64,000 bases of DNA, taken from NCBI GenBank assembly GCA_014925825.1, contig JACGCK010000145.1, positions 51,199 through 115,198 of the forward strand, read 5' to 3'. This DNA is from Pholiota molesta. Its lineage: Eukaryota > Basidiomycota > Agaricomycetes > Agaricales > Strophariaceae. Each line of letters opens with the position of its first letter. Position 1 is the stretch's first letter. Below are positions 45,365-58,434 of the stretch, piece after piece. A program made the translations under genes and the position numbers. A model generated the notes under the pieces. That model worked only from the letters and a program-made list of their open reading frames with translations. It was not told the origin of the DNA and made no database searches.

Positions 45365-48300
45365 ATGGCGGCGCCCAACTCGAGGAGACCGTCAACGCAT
45401 ATAAGGTCTTTCGGCATCCCCGTACCGCTCTCGGAGGACAGCAATGAAGCCGCCGGACCCTCCACTGCTCGTCGGATACTTGGCAGGATGTCGTTCAGCA
45501 GTCTGAGACCAGGACGTCCCAGTTTCCTGCATCGTAGAAGCGAAGAAGAGGCCCCCTCAACACCGAATACAGAACGGCCTCCTATACAACCATGAGCGCA
45601 TCCGGCGAAGTTTATATGACTCCACTGCCTAAGCTCTCTATGATTGTGCTATCTATCGTGCGTACTAAATTCATATTTTCTGCATTTATTTGAGCATTTG
45701 CTCAACAAGATTCGGGACATAGACAATGCTCGGAGAATTTTTGTCAGCAAATGTTTCGACACCATTTCTTCTGTTCATGGTCAAGGGTGGGTTATTCACC
45801 ACCAACATACAGCCTCCAGCTTGAAAGCTCTTTTTTAGGATTCGGAGAGTTCAAAGACGATGCGGAAGTGGCTTTTGGACGGGTATTCTAGGTACGTTTG
45901 TCGATTATTCTACTAAACGACCACTGATATCAGTTAGTCTCAACATTTTCCTAACTCAATTCCTCACATCTCTACTATGGGTACGTCATAGTTCGAAATT
46001 TTGAGATGAATTCATTTGAACGTGTACATTACAGGCGACCGTGGCTGAAAAACATGGGAGACGAGTAGTACTGATGATCTCATTGCTGGGCTCCGCCATC
46101 ACATGCCTCATCTTCGGAACGGCGACGACACTCCAGCAGGCGATATGCATCCGCCTTCTCCAGGGCATTTTCGCTGGAGCTGTGGGCGTTGCGCGTGGAT
46201 GTGTCGCATTTGTCACAGACCCTAGTAATGAAGGCAGAGCTTATGCGATCTTAGGGTGCGGTACATTCCTCAGCTTCTGGATTGCTTCGCTGATTGATTG
46301 ATTATCCTAATAGGTTTTGCTGGGGCCTTGGAGGAGTGGCAGGGGCTATTATTGGAGGATCTTGTGAGTTATCTTCATCTTTCAGTGCAAGTGCCCTGTT
46401 TCTGAGGTTATCCATCTTTACGTCAGTTGAAAGACCCGCTTCCAAGTGGCCGGAAGTCTTCGGTGACGTACAACTTTCAACACCTATCCATATCTCCTCC
46501 CCTGTGGCCTAGCTGCCTCTGTGACCCTCTTTGGTGAGTGATTAAAGATAAACACCCTTATCTCAACTGATAAAAAATCACAGGTTCATTTCTAAGTTTG
46601 TTCCTTGGGCAGGATGGTGGCCCCCGCGAAGGCGCGATTCGCCTCCTTCCAGAGAAGAACACAGCGCACCCTCCTATCCCAGAGGAGGATAGCAGACCGC
46701 AAACGCCCGTTTTCGAAGATGAAGACGAACCCCGAGGCTTCGTCAACATCCACAAGAAAATTTCGCGGCGTTTCTCGGACTACTTTGCGAAGCGCGTACC
46801 TGATGCACATCAGCGGCCCATTTCGCCATTAGGCCAACCCCCTGTCCCACTATCTTCGACGCCCAATACGCGCTTCGATCGTACAAGGGCGTTTTCGCGG
46901 ACCAGCAAAACGAATGGGTCGGCGTATGGGTACGGCGGTGCTTATCGCAGTCGATTGGCGAGCAATGCGACTCTGACTGCTCGACGAGGCAGTATGAGCA
47001 GCTCGTTGAGGCATCGGAGAGGCAGTGCCGCTGATGGTCCTCGAGATTTCACGGCAGAGAATGCACCAGACCTGAATTTCGCGCAACGACTGCTGCTCGC
47101 GAATGAGAATGCAGTGACGAATATCGCTGATCTCTGGGTCGCTGCTGCGATGAATGTTGACAATGATGATCCATTTGAATCCGACGCTGAAGAAGATGAG
47201 GCTCAAGGCGAAGAGACTAATCAAGATGAGCCATTGGCGACGACTGCAGATGGCGACGAGGGTGCAACAGAGATGAACGGGACGAGTTTTCCAATTCTCC
47301 GCGGTTCGAGAAGCGGCGGCATCCCAACGCCCATCGCGCGCCTCTCGCGAACGAGCCACAGACTCAGTACTACAAATTCGCTCCATCCTGCATCATCCCT
47401 ACGACATGCATCTCCTCTTCCCAATCGCACCAATCCTATCCCCTTCTCGCCTATGATACCGTCTTCACCCCGACGCCTCTCCATGAACGTACCCTCCATA
47501 TTCGCCCACCCCGGCGTCAAGACACCTCCTGCGGTGCTAGATGCGCAGCAGCTCCTCTTGAGCACAGATATTGACCACATCGTCGTCCCCTCTCCAGATG
47601 CATTAGGCACCATCACCGAATCGCGGCCGCATTCCCAATCTCAGGCGGATGTGGAATCGCTAGCGTTGACTGAGAAGCCACCCTCTTTGATGTCCCAGCT
47701 GCCGACTGTCGTCATCATCCAGTATGGTGTTATGGCGCTGCATACCACTACACATGATCAAATATTTATGTCTTATCTTGTTTCGTGAGTGTCGTTTGAA
47801 TGCATTGATACGCACGGACTTCTGATGTTCATTGGACATCCACAGAGATTATAATGCGGGAGGGTTGAATCTTAATGCTGGACATTTCGCACAACTAAGT
47901 GGGTATCCAAATTTTTTTGAAGTTTCCGAGAGAGCTGATTTCATATCCTTATCTTTTAGTCGCTCTCATGTGTCTTTTCCAAATCGCATATCAATTCTAT
48001 CTCTATCCGTGAGTCTCAATGTCTGTTATAAATCCATTCCGTACTTATGTCGGCTTCCACAGAAATATTGGGTTCGTCGAAATATATGTCCTCCGTTATA
48101 TCGAAAACTGACAAGGGTTATCAGGCCACCCCGAGGCCGTTTCTCTCATCTCGCCATGTTCCGTATCGGGACCATCATGTTTATCCCGGCGTATCTATCA
48201 GTCATCTTGTTTCGACCTTTTGCCAACGAGCACCCAGATGATTCTAATCCTTTTCTCATGTTTGGTATGTCGCATTCATTCTTTTGGCTCTGAATCTTAT

Positions 48301-48776
48301 AAATGTTGTTGTTTTGGTAGTACTATCTATCAGCACGTAAGCCTATTTTTCTCATCCTTTTTGTAAGGAACGTGGAACTGAGATAGCTTGTTATAGGGCT
48401 GTCCGTTATTGCGGAACAACATTTGGCTACACGGCCATATCAATTCTACTCAATTACAGTGAGTTGGCAGCGTAGAAGACGAGCGAAAGGATCCTAACAA
48501 TAGAGCCATAGTGACGCCACCCAACGCCGTTGGCTATGCCAATGGAATCGCACAAAGTATCGTCAGTCTTGCTCGTTGTGTCGGGCCCGTGATTGGCGGA
48601 TATGTGAGTTGTTCGTCGTAGTTCATTTCGTCTGTATATTGATTTATTCCATTCTCGCCGTCCATCAGCTTTGGGCGCTCAGTGTCGAAGACGGACCATC
48701 CGGCTACTATTTCGGCTTCGTTGTATGTTCAGCTGTCTGTGCACTCACTGTCTTGCAAAGTTTCTTGATTCGTTAG
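45365..48776 (+). pseudogene. MFS transporter with large central loop, two apparent frameshifts
   Basis: About twelve exons encode a major facilitator of the mushroom family with an N-terminal cytoplasmic tail (HIRSFGIPVPLSEDS) and a long acidic, Ser-rich loop between the two bundles. Recognisable segments are LSMIVLSI, LNIFLTQFLTSLLWA, AEKHGRRVVLMISLLGSAIT (the motif-A-like loop), RLLQGIFAGAVGVARG, FCWGLGGVAGAIIGG, GSFLSLFLGQDGGPREGAIR, DYNAGGLNLNAGHFAQL, and at the end ARCVGPVIGGY and GYYFGFVVCSAVCALTVLQS. The frame breaks near 45590, between PPIQP and SASGEVY, and near 46473-46477 before LPCGLAASVTLF, each a one-base change. Everything else is well kept, so the breaks may be assembly errors. 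Substrate unknown. From 48777 to 49240 nothing else is seen. Confidence 0.75.
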
Positions 48777-49240
48777 ATCTTTTTGTTGTTTGATTTCGTC
48801 TCATCCCATGTACGCTTGTATAATTATGATCATATCGGACTAACGCATCCAGTGTACCTAGTACATTCGGAGCACTATTACCTTATTTTTTTTGTTCATA
48901 GAGGACAGTTTAGCTAGATAACATAGTTACTTACCATCTCACAGTTTCATGCTATCTTTATCTTCCAAGTATCTTGAATTTTGACATTATAGCAAGATCT
49001 GATAGCAAGGCAAGAAGTTGAATTGCAGATGGGTGTAAGAATAACTACCGATGACTATGAGACAATATATAGGACGACATCTAGGTAGGCTAGAACTAAG
49101 AGTGGAAAAGAGAACTATAGCACACAGAGGAATATATCATAACCTATATACACAACCAATAACTTACCAAGACGGACATACTCAACCACGAACCGAATCG
49201 AGGAGTGCTTCATCGGCTATAGGCATAAAAATTGGCAGAT

Positions 49241-50635
49241 TTAGTAAATGGGTAAATTCAGGGATAGAAAAGACTGACGATCATGGACATTGTAATATGA
49301 ACTACCCGTTTTGTCGCGAAAGTGCACACCACGTATATTCCATCGCCGCCACCAAAAACCAAGGAACACGGCGTGGTTGGCGAGACCTGAATAAGCACCG
49401 ATATTCCATATTCGCAGCTCGACCAGCCTAGGAGTGGTCATGCTCTCAATGGACTTTAGAAGATGATCGAGAGGACTGACGACGGCGTTGCCGTACATGC
49501 GCATGGGCACGCTAACCGCCATGTCGATAGCGGGGACGATGCAGATTTTCTGCAGCCAAGGGTGAAAAGGCGGGAAGACCATCGGGCTGTTTACCTGGGC
49601 GATGACCAGTACCTCGAGGGCTGGACACAGGCTGAGCACCTCTGGGAGCACATCTTCCGCCCCGTTGGCGGCCGTGCGGAACAGGCGGAGTTTGGAACCG
49701 TGGACATCGAAAAAATTCATGCTGAACCGCGGGAAGACCTCGCACTCGAAGCGTTCGAGCGCAGGCAGCTGCGCGGATCTGAAGGATGTGTATTGGACGA
49801 ATGGATCCCAGTTGACGGCAAACTCTGGCCGGTAGTCGGTTGGCTGCGGGATAACTCCGAGGGAGAGTGTTTTTAGCTTTGGCAGGTGGATAACCGGCGG
49901 GATTCCGTCGCTCTCTTGGAGCGGGAACGAGTAAATGGCGATTAGCCGGAGGGTGATGAGATGTGGGAGGGCGTTGCAGAGCTGTACGAGGTCCTGGAAA
50001 CGAGGCGCCTCGCCGGCGCCGCTCCATTCAACGCGTCTCAAGGATTGCGCGCAATATATTATGAGCGCTTTGAGGACCTCTTGTGGGGTGCATTTTTCTG
50101 GGTGGTCGACGGGCCCATTTCTGTTGTTATAGATGAGGAGGTTGGGCGTGCACTGGAGCAACCGTACGACATGAGAAACACTGTATGGTCCGAGAATTTT
50201 GAAGTCAATCCGCACAGTCCAATCCCCTAGACGCTTTCCGGTTGGGTTCGCGATCTCCGACGACTCGAACAGCTTGACGAGAAACTTGAGCTCCTGCGCA
50301 GTATATATCGTCAAGTATTCGGCGCAGATCTCCGTAACATGGTCGCGCCAGAATCTACATACAAGCCGTAGGCTCTTGCGGTCTATGAACAGGCCAGTTT
50401 CAATTTCAGGATGCTCTTCGTTTTCGTATGGAAGGGTGAAATAGTCGTCTAACTCTATTGCATGGGATCCTGCAAGCCTCACAGTGTAGGCTATAATTTT
50501 ACGCCATATCTCTTGCGGCAGAGTAGGCAGGTTTGGTCCTGTGGGTGGTTGGTCTCGAACAGGTTTTGGTGGCGTCAGCTTGGAAGGTGTGTCCTTAGGT
50601 CGTCTAGGATGCCAGCTCATTCTAGGGCGTCTCAT
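49241..50635 (-). CDS. F-box-like protein, 464 residues, single exon
   Basis: After a basic, Pro-rich N terminus it has LPTLPQEIWRKIIAYTV (F-box-like helix) and, further on, LRLVCRFWRDHVTEIC, the usual second part of the motif in Agaricomycetes. The rest has leucine-rich, LRR-like spacing (LPHLITLRLIAIYSFPL, LPKLKTLSLGVI, LPALERFECEVFP, CPALEVLVIAQV). Likely an SCF receptor of unknown target and unrelated in detail to the F-box pair on the left. The first Met (50635) follows no better candidate; MSWHPRRPKD is a second choice. Confidence 0.75.
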   Translation of the reverse strand: MRRPRMSWHPRRPKDTPSKLTPPKPVRDQPPTGPNLPTLPQEIWRKIIAYTVRLAGSHAIELDDYFTLPYENEEHPEIETGLFIDRKSLRLVCRFWRDHVTEICAEYLTIYTAQELKFLVKLFESSEIANPTGKRLGDWTVRIDFKILGPYSVSHVVRLLQCTPNLLIYNNRNGPVDHPEKCTPQEVLKALIIYCAQSLRRVEWSGAGEAPRFQDLVQLCNALPHLITLRLIAIYSFPLQESDGIPPVIHLPKLKTLSLGVIPQPTDYRPEFAVNWDPFVQYTSFRSAQLPALERFECEVFPRFSMNFFDVHGSKLRLFRTAANGAEDVLPEVLSLCPALEVLVIAQVNSPMVFPPFHPWLQKICIVPAIDMAVSVPMRMYGNAVVSPLDHLLKSIESMTTPRLVELRIWNIGAYSGLANHAVFLGFWWRRWNIRGVHFRDKTGSSYYNVHDRQSFLSLNLPIY

Positions 50636-50850
50636 TTCGATATTCTTCGTAAGAATCGTGCGGTATCGTCTAAGTGCGGTATTAGTGTGGCGTTTTTCTT
50701 TCTTTCTTGGTCAGTTATTAGGAAAAGGAAGTGTCTCGTCGCGTCTATTGTGATGTGAGAAGCGGAGCTTGTTGAATGGGTTGCCGCTCACCGTGTATTC
50801 TCCTTCGGCCACCCTAAAAACCACATCACCACGTCGACACGTCGACAATA

Positions 50851-50874
50851 GAGAAGAGAGAGAGAGAGAGAAAA
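50851..50874 (+). repeat. (GA)n microsatellite
   Basis: GAGAAGAGAGAGAGAGAGAG-type run in the 5' region of the F-box-like gene. The rest of 50636-51324 holds no gene beyond promoter and 3' regions. Confidence 0.8.
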
Positions 50875-51324
50875 TTAAGTGGGAGCCCTGGAATGCTTAC
50901 CTATGTAGCCGTCAGGTACGCTGTCGGTCTTTTTAATGACGTTCTTATACTTAGTGGATTTTCTATTTTTGGGCTGACAGAGTGGCACAAGATCAAAGTC
51001 ATGGATACCTCATATTGATGAGCCATTCAAAGCAATTCATGTAAGTTGACTCTAATGTCGCGTCGTTGGCCTGGGTGTTGGGCGTTATGCCACCACCGTT
51101 GAATGCAGGGTTGGGTAACATTCGAGTGTCAGCGGTACTGTATTAGCACTACTAGCAGGTACAGATGATGGATCACTCCAAAATCTTGCAGTGAACCATC
51201 CTTCTTTTAGTATCAACTTTTCTTGCAATGTCAAACATCCAAATGTGAACATACAATTGACAACAGGAAAAAGAGGAGAAAGAAACCTTAGCATCTGGAG
51301 ACAACACCATTTGATACATAAACT

Positions 51325-54297
51325 CTATGACATATCCACGTCCCTCTGCTGTTGGACTTTCGACTGATCAATCAAGTACGCCAGCGTTGACGTATTCTCA
51401 TCGCACCTATGGCGAGAAAAATGAGTACACGAACAACCGAACCAACTAAACAAGAACTCACAACTTCGAGATCGACTGTTCGAAATCCGTCAACCCCTTC
51501 TGCAGCACCCTGAACACGCTCGCAAACTCGCCCGAGCGGTCGCGCAGGAGCCGGCCATGCGCCATCAACAGCGTGTTCACCCACACCAGATCGAACTCCA
51601 AATGCGGGCTGCGGTCGAGGTGCTCGCCCACGAAGCGCAGCAATAATGGCACGTACACCACCGGCAGCTGGCGCGCGATGAGCCGGATGTCGCCCCGCGG
51701 CACGCTCTCGTACACGCGCTGGATGAGCGGCTTCTCGTTCAGGCGGAATGCCATCACCAGCGCCTTGAGATACTCATGCTCGCCGAGGACCTCGAGGACG
51801 GACTGGGGCGTGAGGTCGATGCTCAGATCGAAGGGGTCGAAGGTTACGGTCTCATCCAAGGAGTATATGAGGAGCCCTTCTGTTGAGGCTGCGGCCCATG
51901 CGCGCCCAGTAGGTGAGAATCGGACGCATTTGTACGTGCTTCTTGGCGGAACCGGCGTATAGACATGTCGCCTGCGCCCCGACTGGCTCCCGGGAGGCTG
52001 AGGTCTAACCGATCCTCAAGGTCACTTCCGTCTCTGTCGTTGATGAGGTCCACATTGATTCCCGCGTCGTTGATCCTCCTACTATCCAGGAACTCTTCTG
52101 TACCATCAAGCGAAAGGTTCTCCGAAATCTGGAACTTCTTGACCATAACACCCTCGCCCTCTCTGACATCGTAGAGCACCACGTATTTGCTGTTTCCTCC
52201 AGCGAGAAGACAGGACCCGTCCGCAGTATACGCGAGGCTGTTATACGACTTCCCAGATGCGTTATTGGCTGCCGAAACACGATCATCAAGTTTGCGGCCC
52301 CCAGAGACGTCTTTCCGGCCATCGATGACGTTCGTTTGCTTGCTTTCTTGGATATCGAAGAAGGTTATATGGCCATCCAGCGTCGAGACCGCGACCTCCT
52401 TTCCCATCCGGCGGAAGGCAAGAGCCAAAACATCGGAATTCAGCGAGAAAGGCTCAACTGCACCAGAACGCCCAAAGACATTCCAGATTCGCATCGTCTT
52501 GTCCCATGAGCCGCTGGCCAGTTGATTGGCGCCTGATGGTGCAAATGCGAGAGAGCTAACAGGCCCTGTGTGGCCGGCCATGATATCCAAAAGTTTGCCT
52601 GTCTGTACTGACCACAGGAAAATTTCGAACGAATCTGTCGAGCCAGCAGCGACGACTTCTCCTGAAGGATCGACTGCCAGAGATGAAAACTGCACAGGTG
52701 TCGGGGACGTGAACGTGCGGAAATTACGGTATCGAATGAGGTCGTATGCGCGGACGGTGCCGTCCAGCGAGGCAGTGAAGAGGACGCTGCCTTGCTTCGC
52801 GAAGGCGACCGCGGAAATGGGCGCAGAATGATCTGTGAATGTGACGAAGCAGAAGCCAGAGTGCGTCGACCACACTTTCACTTTGCCATCATCGCCTCCC
52901 GTCGCGATAGTTTGACCGTCGGGCGCGTATGCGAGCGTGTTCATATCGAAATAGTGGCCTTGTTGCTTGAGGACGTATGACTCGGACTGCCATTCCCAGA
53001 CCAGCAGCTGACCCAGCTTGCGTGCGCCAAAAGCAAGCCATTCGCCGGATGGACTGATCGCGACCGAGGATATCTTTTCTTGTGATATACTGAGTGTATG
53101 GATGTTCGAGAAGCCGGGCATCTCCCATAGGCCGAAGACACCTGTGGAGAATCCGACAACAAGAAGGTTGGACTTTGCATGGAAAGTAGAGCAGACAACC
53201 TTCGTTCCCGGTTGATTGAAGTAATTCCGCTTATGTACGCCCCATCTTGTGTTTGCGATCCGATTGAGGACGTCGGTAGATGTCGAAGCGATAGGTCCTT
53301 CGTCGTCCTCTGAATTTTCGTCGTCTGAGGTTTGTTTGGCCTTCCAGGTGAAAACGGCACCGTCTTTGCTCAGAGTGTAAATCTTGTTGGTTCATATTAA
53401 TACTTGGTCGACCAAGCGAAAAAGTCAGCAACTCACTGTGTTGCCATCCGCAGAGAAGTAGGCACCCAACACTGCATCTCGATGTCCAGCGAACGTTTTT
53501 GGTCTGAATCCTTCAACAGGGTTCAACGTAAATAGACGAGCTGTCATATCTCGTGAAGTCGTGATAAAGCAGCTAGCAAGGCGTGAGGAGCGAGTTGAAA
53601 CGAATATAACGTTACTCACGATGAATCTGGTGCCCATTGTATGCTCAACACATCGTCATGGTGTCCCGTATACGTTCGGTGAAGAGTGAAAGGCGCGAAC
53701 TCGCGCAATAGATGATTGGGAGTTCTCCACACTTGAATATGTGATGCGTGTGTAACGGCGATGTATCTGAGGGAAAATGACTTTCAAAAACCGCATATCC
53801 AAGCGCCGTTTCTATACGCACTGTCCGTTCGGCGAGAATTGAATGTCTTTCACGGATTTGTGGAAGTTGAAATGGTGTAGTACCACACCTTTTCGAGCAT
53901 TTACCAGCAGAGCTCGACCATCTACAAATTTAGTCAACACCCAGCGTCTCTTCGCGAAACATTTAGACTGACCTTCATCCACCGATATCAGCACATTTCC
54001 GTCCGGACTGAGCGCAATTACAGCAATGTTCTTTCGGTTTTCGAATGGGAATGTGAAGGACTTGTTGCTGACCATCCAATTAGTCAAATGGCAACTCGAA
54101 GCAAAAATGTTATAACGCACTTTACAAGATCGAATACAGACACTCGATTTCCGACCGGGCTATAGAGCGAGTTTCCATCTCGAGTAAATAGGATATTTCC
54201 CTGCCGATAGACTGTGCCGCAGATGTTGGAAAACTAGTGAAATCAGTGAGAAAGTTTTGTAAACGAGGAAGAATCTCACCTTGTAGTTCGCCTTCAT
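51325..54297 (-). CDS. PWP2: Periodic tryptophan protein 2 (Pwp2/Utp1), U3 snoRNP/90S pre-ribosome component
   Basis: A WD40 scaffold of the small-subunit processome needed for 18S rRNA processing in the nucleolus. The start MKANYKFSNICGTVYRQGN is joined over an intron and followed by many short exons with WD repeats (FTFPFENRKNIAVIALSPDG, FKPKTFAGH-like FRPKTFAGHRDAVLGAYF, HYFDMNTLAYAPDGQTIATG, GHTGPVSSLAFAPSG). The C terminus is the Utp12-type helical region (SVLEVLGEHEYLKALVMAFR, NEKPLIQRVYESVP), and a last small exon reads CDENTSTLAYLIDQSK. At about 51926-51932 one base appears to be missing (frame changes between RRFRQEART and CVRFSPTGRAW). For a gene essential in yeast, a consensus error is the likelier reason. 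It lies head-to-tail with MAK5. Confidence 0.92.
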
Positions 54298-54551
54298 CTT
54301 TTTCTTGCACAGCCACTTGGGCTGAATATCAAAATAGAGCACGCTCCATCACATGCACAAACAATCTAATCTAATCTGATAATCATACCAGAGCTAAGAG
54401 AAGCTCTGGACGATACGGACGAATAGCAGCCAAATCTTGCGGTTATAATTACAGTAATTTCATGACAATAGTTCTTCTTGGACGACGGTCAACATGATGC
54501 AGGATAGAAATAAAGAGCGGATAATGGATATTAGATGAGGCAAAAGCAACA

Positions 54552-57480
54552 CTATACTGCAGCACTAATACCAGTCCACTCTTCATCGAACTCATCCTTC
54601 ATCACAGAATTCACCTGAGGTGTTTTCTTCTTCTTCTTTTTTATTAGCGTCATCTCGCTGCCTGCCTCGGCTTTCTTCAATCCCACCATCGTATCGTTCA
54701 CTGGAAAAATGTCTCCGTCAAAAACCACGCCACATCACTGGTAAGAGGGAATAACTTACAGCCACCCGCAAGTAAGTCGTCCACAATGGAGGTGCTTCCG
54801 GAAGTGATGTAATTTTTGATGACACCCTTCGCAATGAGGGGCTGCGAAAGGAGGTATTTGAGCTCAGCCTTCATCCCCTGCATCTTGCCATCTTTCGCTT
54901 TTCGCTTCTGCGTAGAGAGCTTATTTTCGTTGTCCGATTCACTAATAGAGAGAAAAAAAGATTGAGGTTCGTCTCAACTTCCATATGCGCAAGCGCCGCA
55001 CCTCAAATAATCCGAGTCCAGCTCGACGCCCAGCACCTCTGCAGTCTCGCGCATCCAATTCCGATCGTGGTTTGTCTTCTTGATCTTATGCTGCGTATTC
55101 TCAATCTTGCGCGCAAGCTGTACGCGAGCCTTGAGCTTATCGAGCATACCAAGGTCAACGGTAACCTCCGGGATATCAGCCTCGTCTAATCCCGCAGATT
55201 AAAGGAAGTTAGCCGGCGGCAATTGATAAAAAGTTCAAAGAGCGAAGACTTGCCTCGATTAAGATTGCCGAGAAGCGCACGCACGACGCGGCGCTCGTCC
55301 GGGGCAACCATGAGCATACTGAAACCCTTCCGCATGGCACGCGCTGTGCGTCCATTTCTATGAATGTACGTGTCTGCCGAGCGAGGGATCTGAAAGTGGA
55401 TTACATGGTCTACTGCTGGAATATCGAGACCACGGGCAGCGATATCCGTCGCGAGTAGCACAGAATTTGGCGTCTTCGTAAACCTAGAAGAATTTGGTTC
55501 AGAGGAGGTAAATGCAGAGAAGCAATGCGGACCTGTCAAGGTTCTTCAGACGCTGGCGCTGCTCCAGCTGCGAATGCAGTGGAAAGGCATTTATATTGAG
55601 CAGCTCGACTAGTGGCATAAGTCGTCGGATGCCATCGATCGATGATAGGAAAACAAGGGATTTGCCGGGGTATCGAAGAAGAAAGTAATACAGATAAACG
55701 TCCTATAGTGATACCGAATAAGTAAAAATAAGCTCAAAAATCTAGAAAACGAACCTTATCTCCAGATAAACACTCAATCTTGCCCTCCTGAAGGGTGGAA
55801 ACGACGCCGCCCACAGGACTGAGGTCAATGACTTCCGGATTCGGGTCGCGGAAATCCAGACGCAGCAAGAGGTCGTCTAAGGCAGAATTTAGTTAGAAAC
55901 TAAGTCCAGAACGTTCGAAAGGACGTGAAAATGTACCAAGAGTAGTGGCTGGTTTTTGATCGCGTTTGTAGTGCTTTTTATTTCCTTTCGACCGGAATTT
56001 TTTCTTTACATTTCGTTGGAGGTCCTTGCTCAAAGTGGCGGAGAAGACAAAGGTCTGCAGCCCATCTTTGACTATTATTGGTTTTGTGTCTTCGTCGTCA
56101 ACTTCCATATCTATGAGCTTGGAGTCTGCCGAATTTTCATCTGGAATCTCTTCATCTCTAATGATTATATAATTAGTTTGAAAGAGAACGAGGACATAAA
56201 GATGTAGGGACATACTTCGACTCTTCCAGGGTCAGGCGTAGGATATTCTCTAGCTCTGCGAAATGACCAGCTTCAATCATCCTATCTGCCTCGTCAAGCA
56301 CAAGGAATCTCAGATTCCGGATCTCTGAAGCAAGTTGATCATCCTATTACACCTTCAGATGATGCAAAGAGATAGTTTGAAAGTAAAAAACCCACATCTT
56401 CAAGGATATCCCAAAGTCGACCTGGAGTGGCAACTAAAACATCTACCCCTCGGTCGATGACACGCCTCTGCTTTTGGGCAGACATTCCTCCCACAATAGC
56501 AGCTATACTAACATGCGGAGGTAGCTTCTTCGCGGGTGCAACGGATGCTGAGCCTGAAGTACTGGGCTGCGAAGGATCTTCCGCTTCTGACTTGGCTGTG
56601 GCAGAGTTTTGGAGAATTCGACGGATGTCAGAATCGCGTTGAGTGTGAGGAGACTTGCAATGCCAGCTCGCGTGTGGGGCAAAGGATGAGAGCACGTAGG
56701 GGGCGTTTTCGGGAGGCGGATGGGCGTGGCTGCGAAAGCAAGTAGTGGAGGATTGGCAGTCCATAGGCGAGTGTTTTACCGGAACCCTGAGCGATGATAT
56801 TTTGATGAATGGATCTCATAAAATTGGTTGCATAGCACGTACAGTTTGCGCCACACCAACAACATCTCGGTTATCCAAAGCAAATGGTAGAGATGCAGCC
56901 TGGATTGCAGTGGGGCTCATAAAGCCCTTTTCGTGCAAAGCCATCATGAGTTTTGGATGTAGGGGAAATTTGTTCCAGTTGGGCAGCAAATTTTCAGCTA
57001 TTCATTCATCAGTTTGATTTGTTGAAGTATACGTACAGAAAAAGAACGGACGCACTGTCAAACGTTGAGACCTCTTCAACAACGATGGGTTCTTCTGCAT
57101 CCTCGTCTTCGCGATTTATCTCTTCCATCGTCTCTTCCAGAGTTCCGTTGGTTTCCGCAGGTACATCAGATATAACCTAATGGTTATAATTTTCAAAATC
57201 AATGAGGCGCAGTACAGATTGTATTTTTAAAGCTCACGTTGAACTTGACAACTCTCCCTCCCTCAGTCGTCTCATAGACAACTTCCACGCCCTCTACTTC
57301 CTCAAGCTCTAGAACACCATCGTCACCACCCATGCCTGTCAAAGTTGGTCGAGACACTGTCTTCCACGGTAATTCATCAGCATTACGATGCTGAATTTTG
57401 GCCTTTTTCCTCGATGAAGATAGAGTCGCTGAGATTTTGCGTTTTGCAGAAGAGTTTTTGGACAGACCAAAAGATGACAT
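54552..57480 (-). CDS. MAK5: DEAD-box ATP-dependent RNA helicase Mak5 (DDX24 family)
   Basis: An RNA helicase for 60S ribosomal subunit assembly in the nucleolus. The basic N terminus starts [18 protein letters not shown]. The Q motif region is [13 protein letters not shown]; motif I is [14 protein letters not shown], split by an intron at 56786-56842; then [27 protein letters not shown] and [14 protein letters not shown]. The second domain has [42 protein letters not shown] and [11 protein letters not shown]. An insertion before the GG motif ([17 protein letters not shown]) is typical of Mak5. At about 56636-56650 the frame is off by two bases between LALQVSSH and RDSDIRR, probably two one-base losses in CC runs and hence an assembly fault. 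The C terminus is basic ([10 protein letters not shown]). Confidence 0.92.
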
Positions 57481-57813
57481 CGTAGATTCAGAGAGGTAGA
57501 GTCTCGGACGTCTAAACAAGCACCCAAAAAGAGAATCAAAACTTCCAGCGGGACGCTAGACTCTACTTTGAATGATATCTTTTGTGGTCGAAACTTAGCT
57601 TGAAATTGAAGTTGTCACACAGGATTTACTATCACGTGCGACGCTCTTACGTGACAAGTATCACTACGGAATCCGGACCGCCAGGACTACAACTTCCATC
57701 CAACTTCCATCATCCGACGTTCGACCTGCTCGAAATTGAACTAACGAGCCGGGCAGAATTCGGACGCCTTGGACCTTTATACCCGTATCTATCTCTCACC
57801 GCACGCTTGTTTT

Positions 57814-58165
57814 ATGACAATGGGCGGAACAAAACGTTCGATCTCGCAACGAATGGCAAGAGATTCTACCTGGACTACACTTCGTGCAATACCTGAACTG
57901 TTGTTGCTGTCTTGCTTCCGAAAATCTAGGGTCTTGGTTTCACCGGTGTTCTCATTATAGCTGGAATAACGTTCTATGGTGCGAAGCAACTGATCAATGA
58001 ACGGCGAAAGAAGGAATTAGAGCATTATAGGGCTTGTAAGTTATTTTCTCTTGTCAATCTTTGCTCCTAAAAATCCTATGCTTTCCACGTGGGCTGACTT
58101 GTTTTTCTGGCATAGCTCGTATGCAAGGAAGCCAACATAACGGTTCACAATCACAGCAAAGTTAA
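57814..58165 (+). CDS. Small single-pass membrane protein, model uncertain
   Basis: MTMGGTKRSISQRMARDSTW begins a short basic exon, followed after a TCTAG acceptor by GLGFTGVLIIAGITFYGAKQ, a membrane helix, then LINERRKKELEHYRA and a last exon ARMQGSQHNGSQSQQS. The donor GTGCAATACC does not give the right phase, so either the junction is elsewhere or a base is missing, as in other genes here. It could be a small mitochondrial inner-membrane protein but no family is recognised. It is divergent from MAK5 with a short shared upstream region of about 330 bases. Confidence 0.45.
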
Positions 58166-58434
58166 TAGCATCTCATTTTTGTCATTTTCCTTCTCCTATT
58201 TTTCCATCTATATTGGGCAGTCGTGTCTAATATCTCTGGATGATCCACACATCTTGTAAAACATTCATAACGGTGTCCGATCAATCTGTCTCGAGTCCGA
58301 AATGCTCAATGTCGTCATCTGCGTCTGAATCTAAATAAAGGGGTTTCGTCCTACAAAATCGAAACGGATGCCTCGTTCGCTCTTTATCTACCACATCTTA
58401 TCTTTTAACAAACCCATACCTCGCGGATTCGAAT

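Noticed and set aside
46605..46832. Second plus-strand frame across the MFS loop
   Set aside because: Shadow of the 396-codon loop frame of the transporter.
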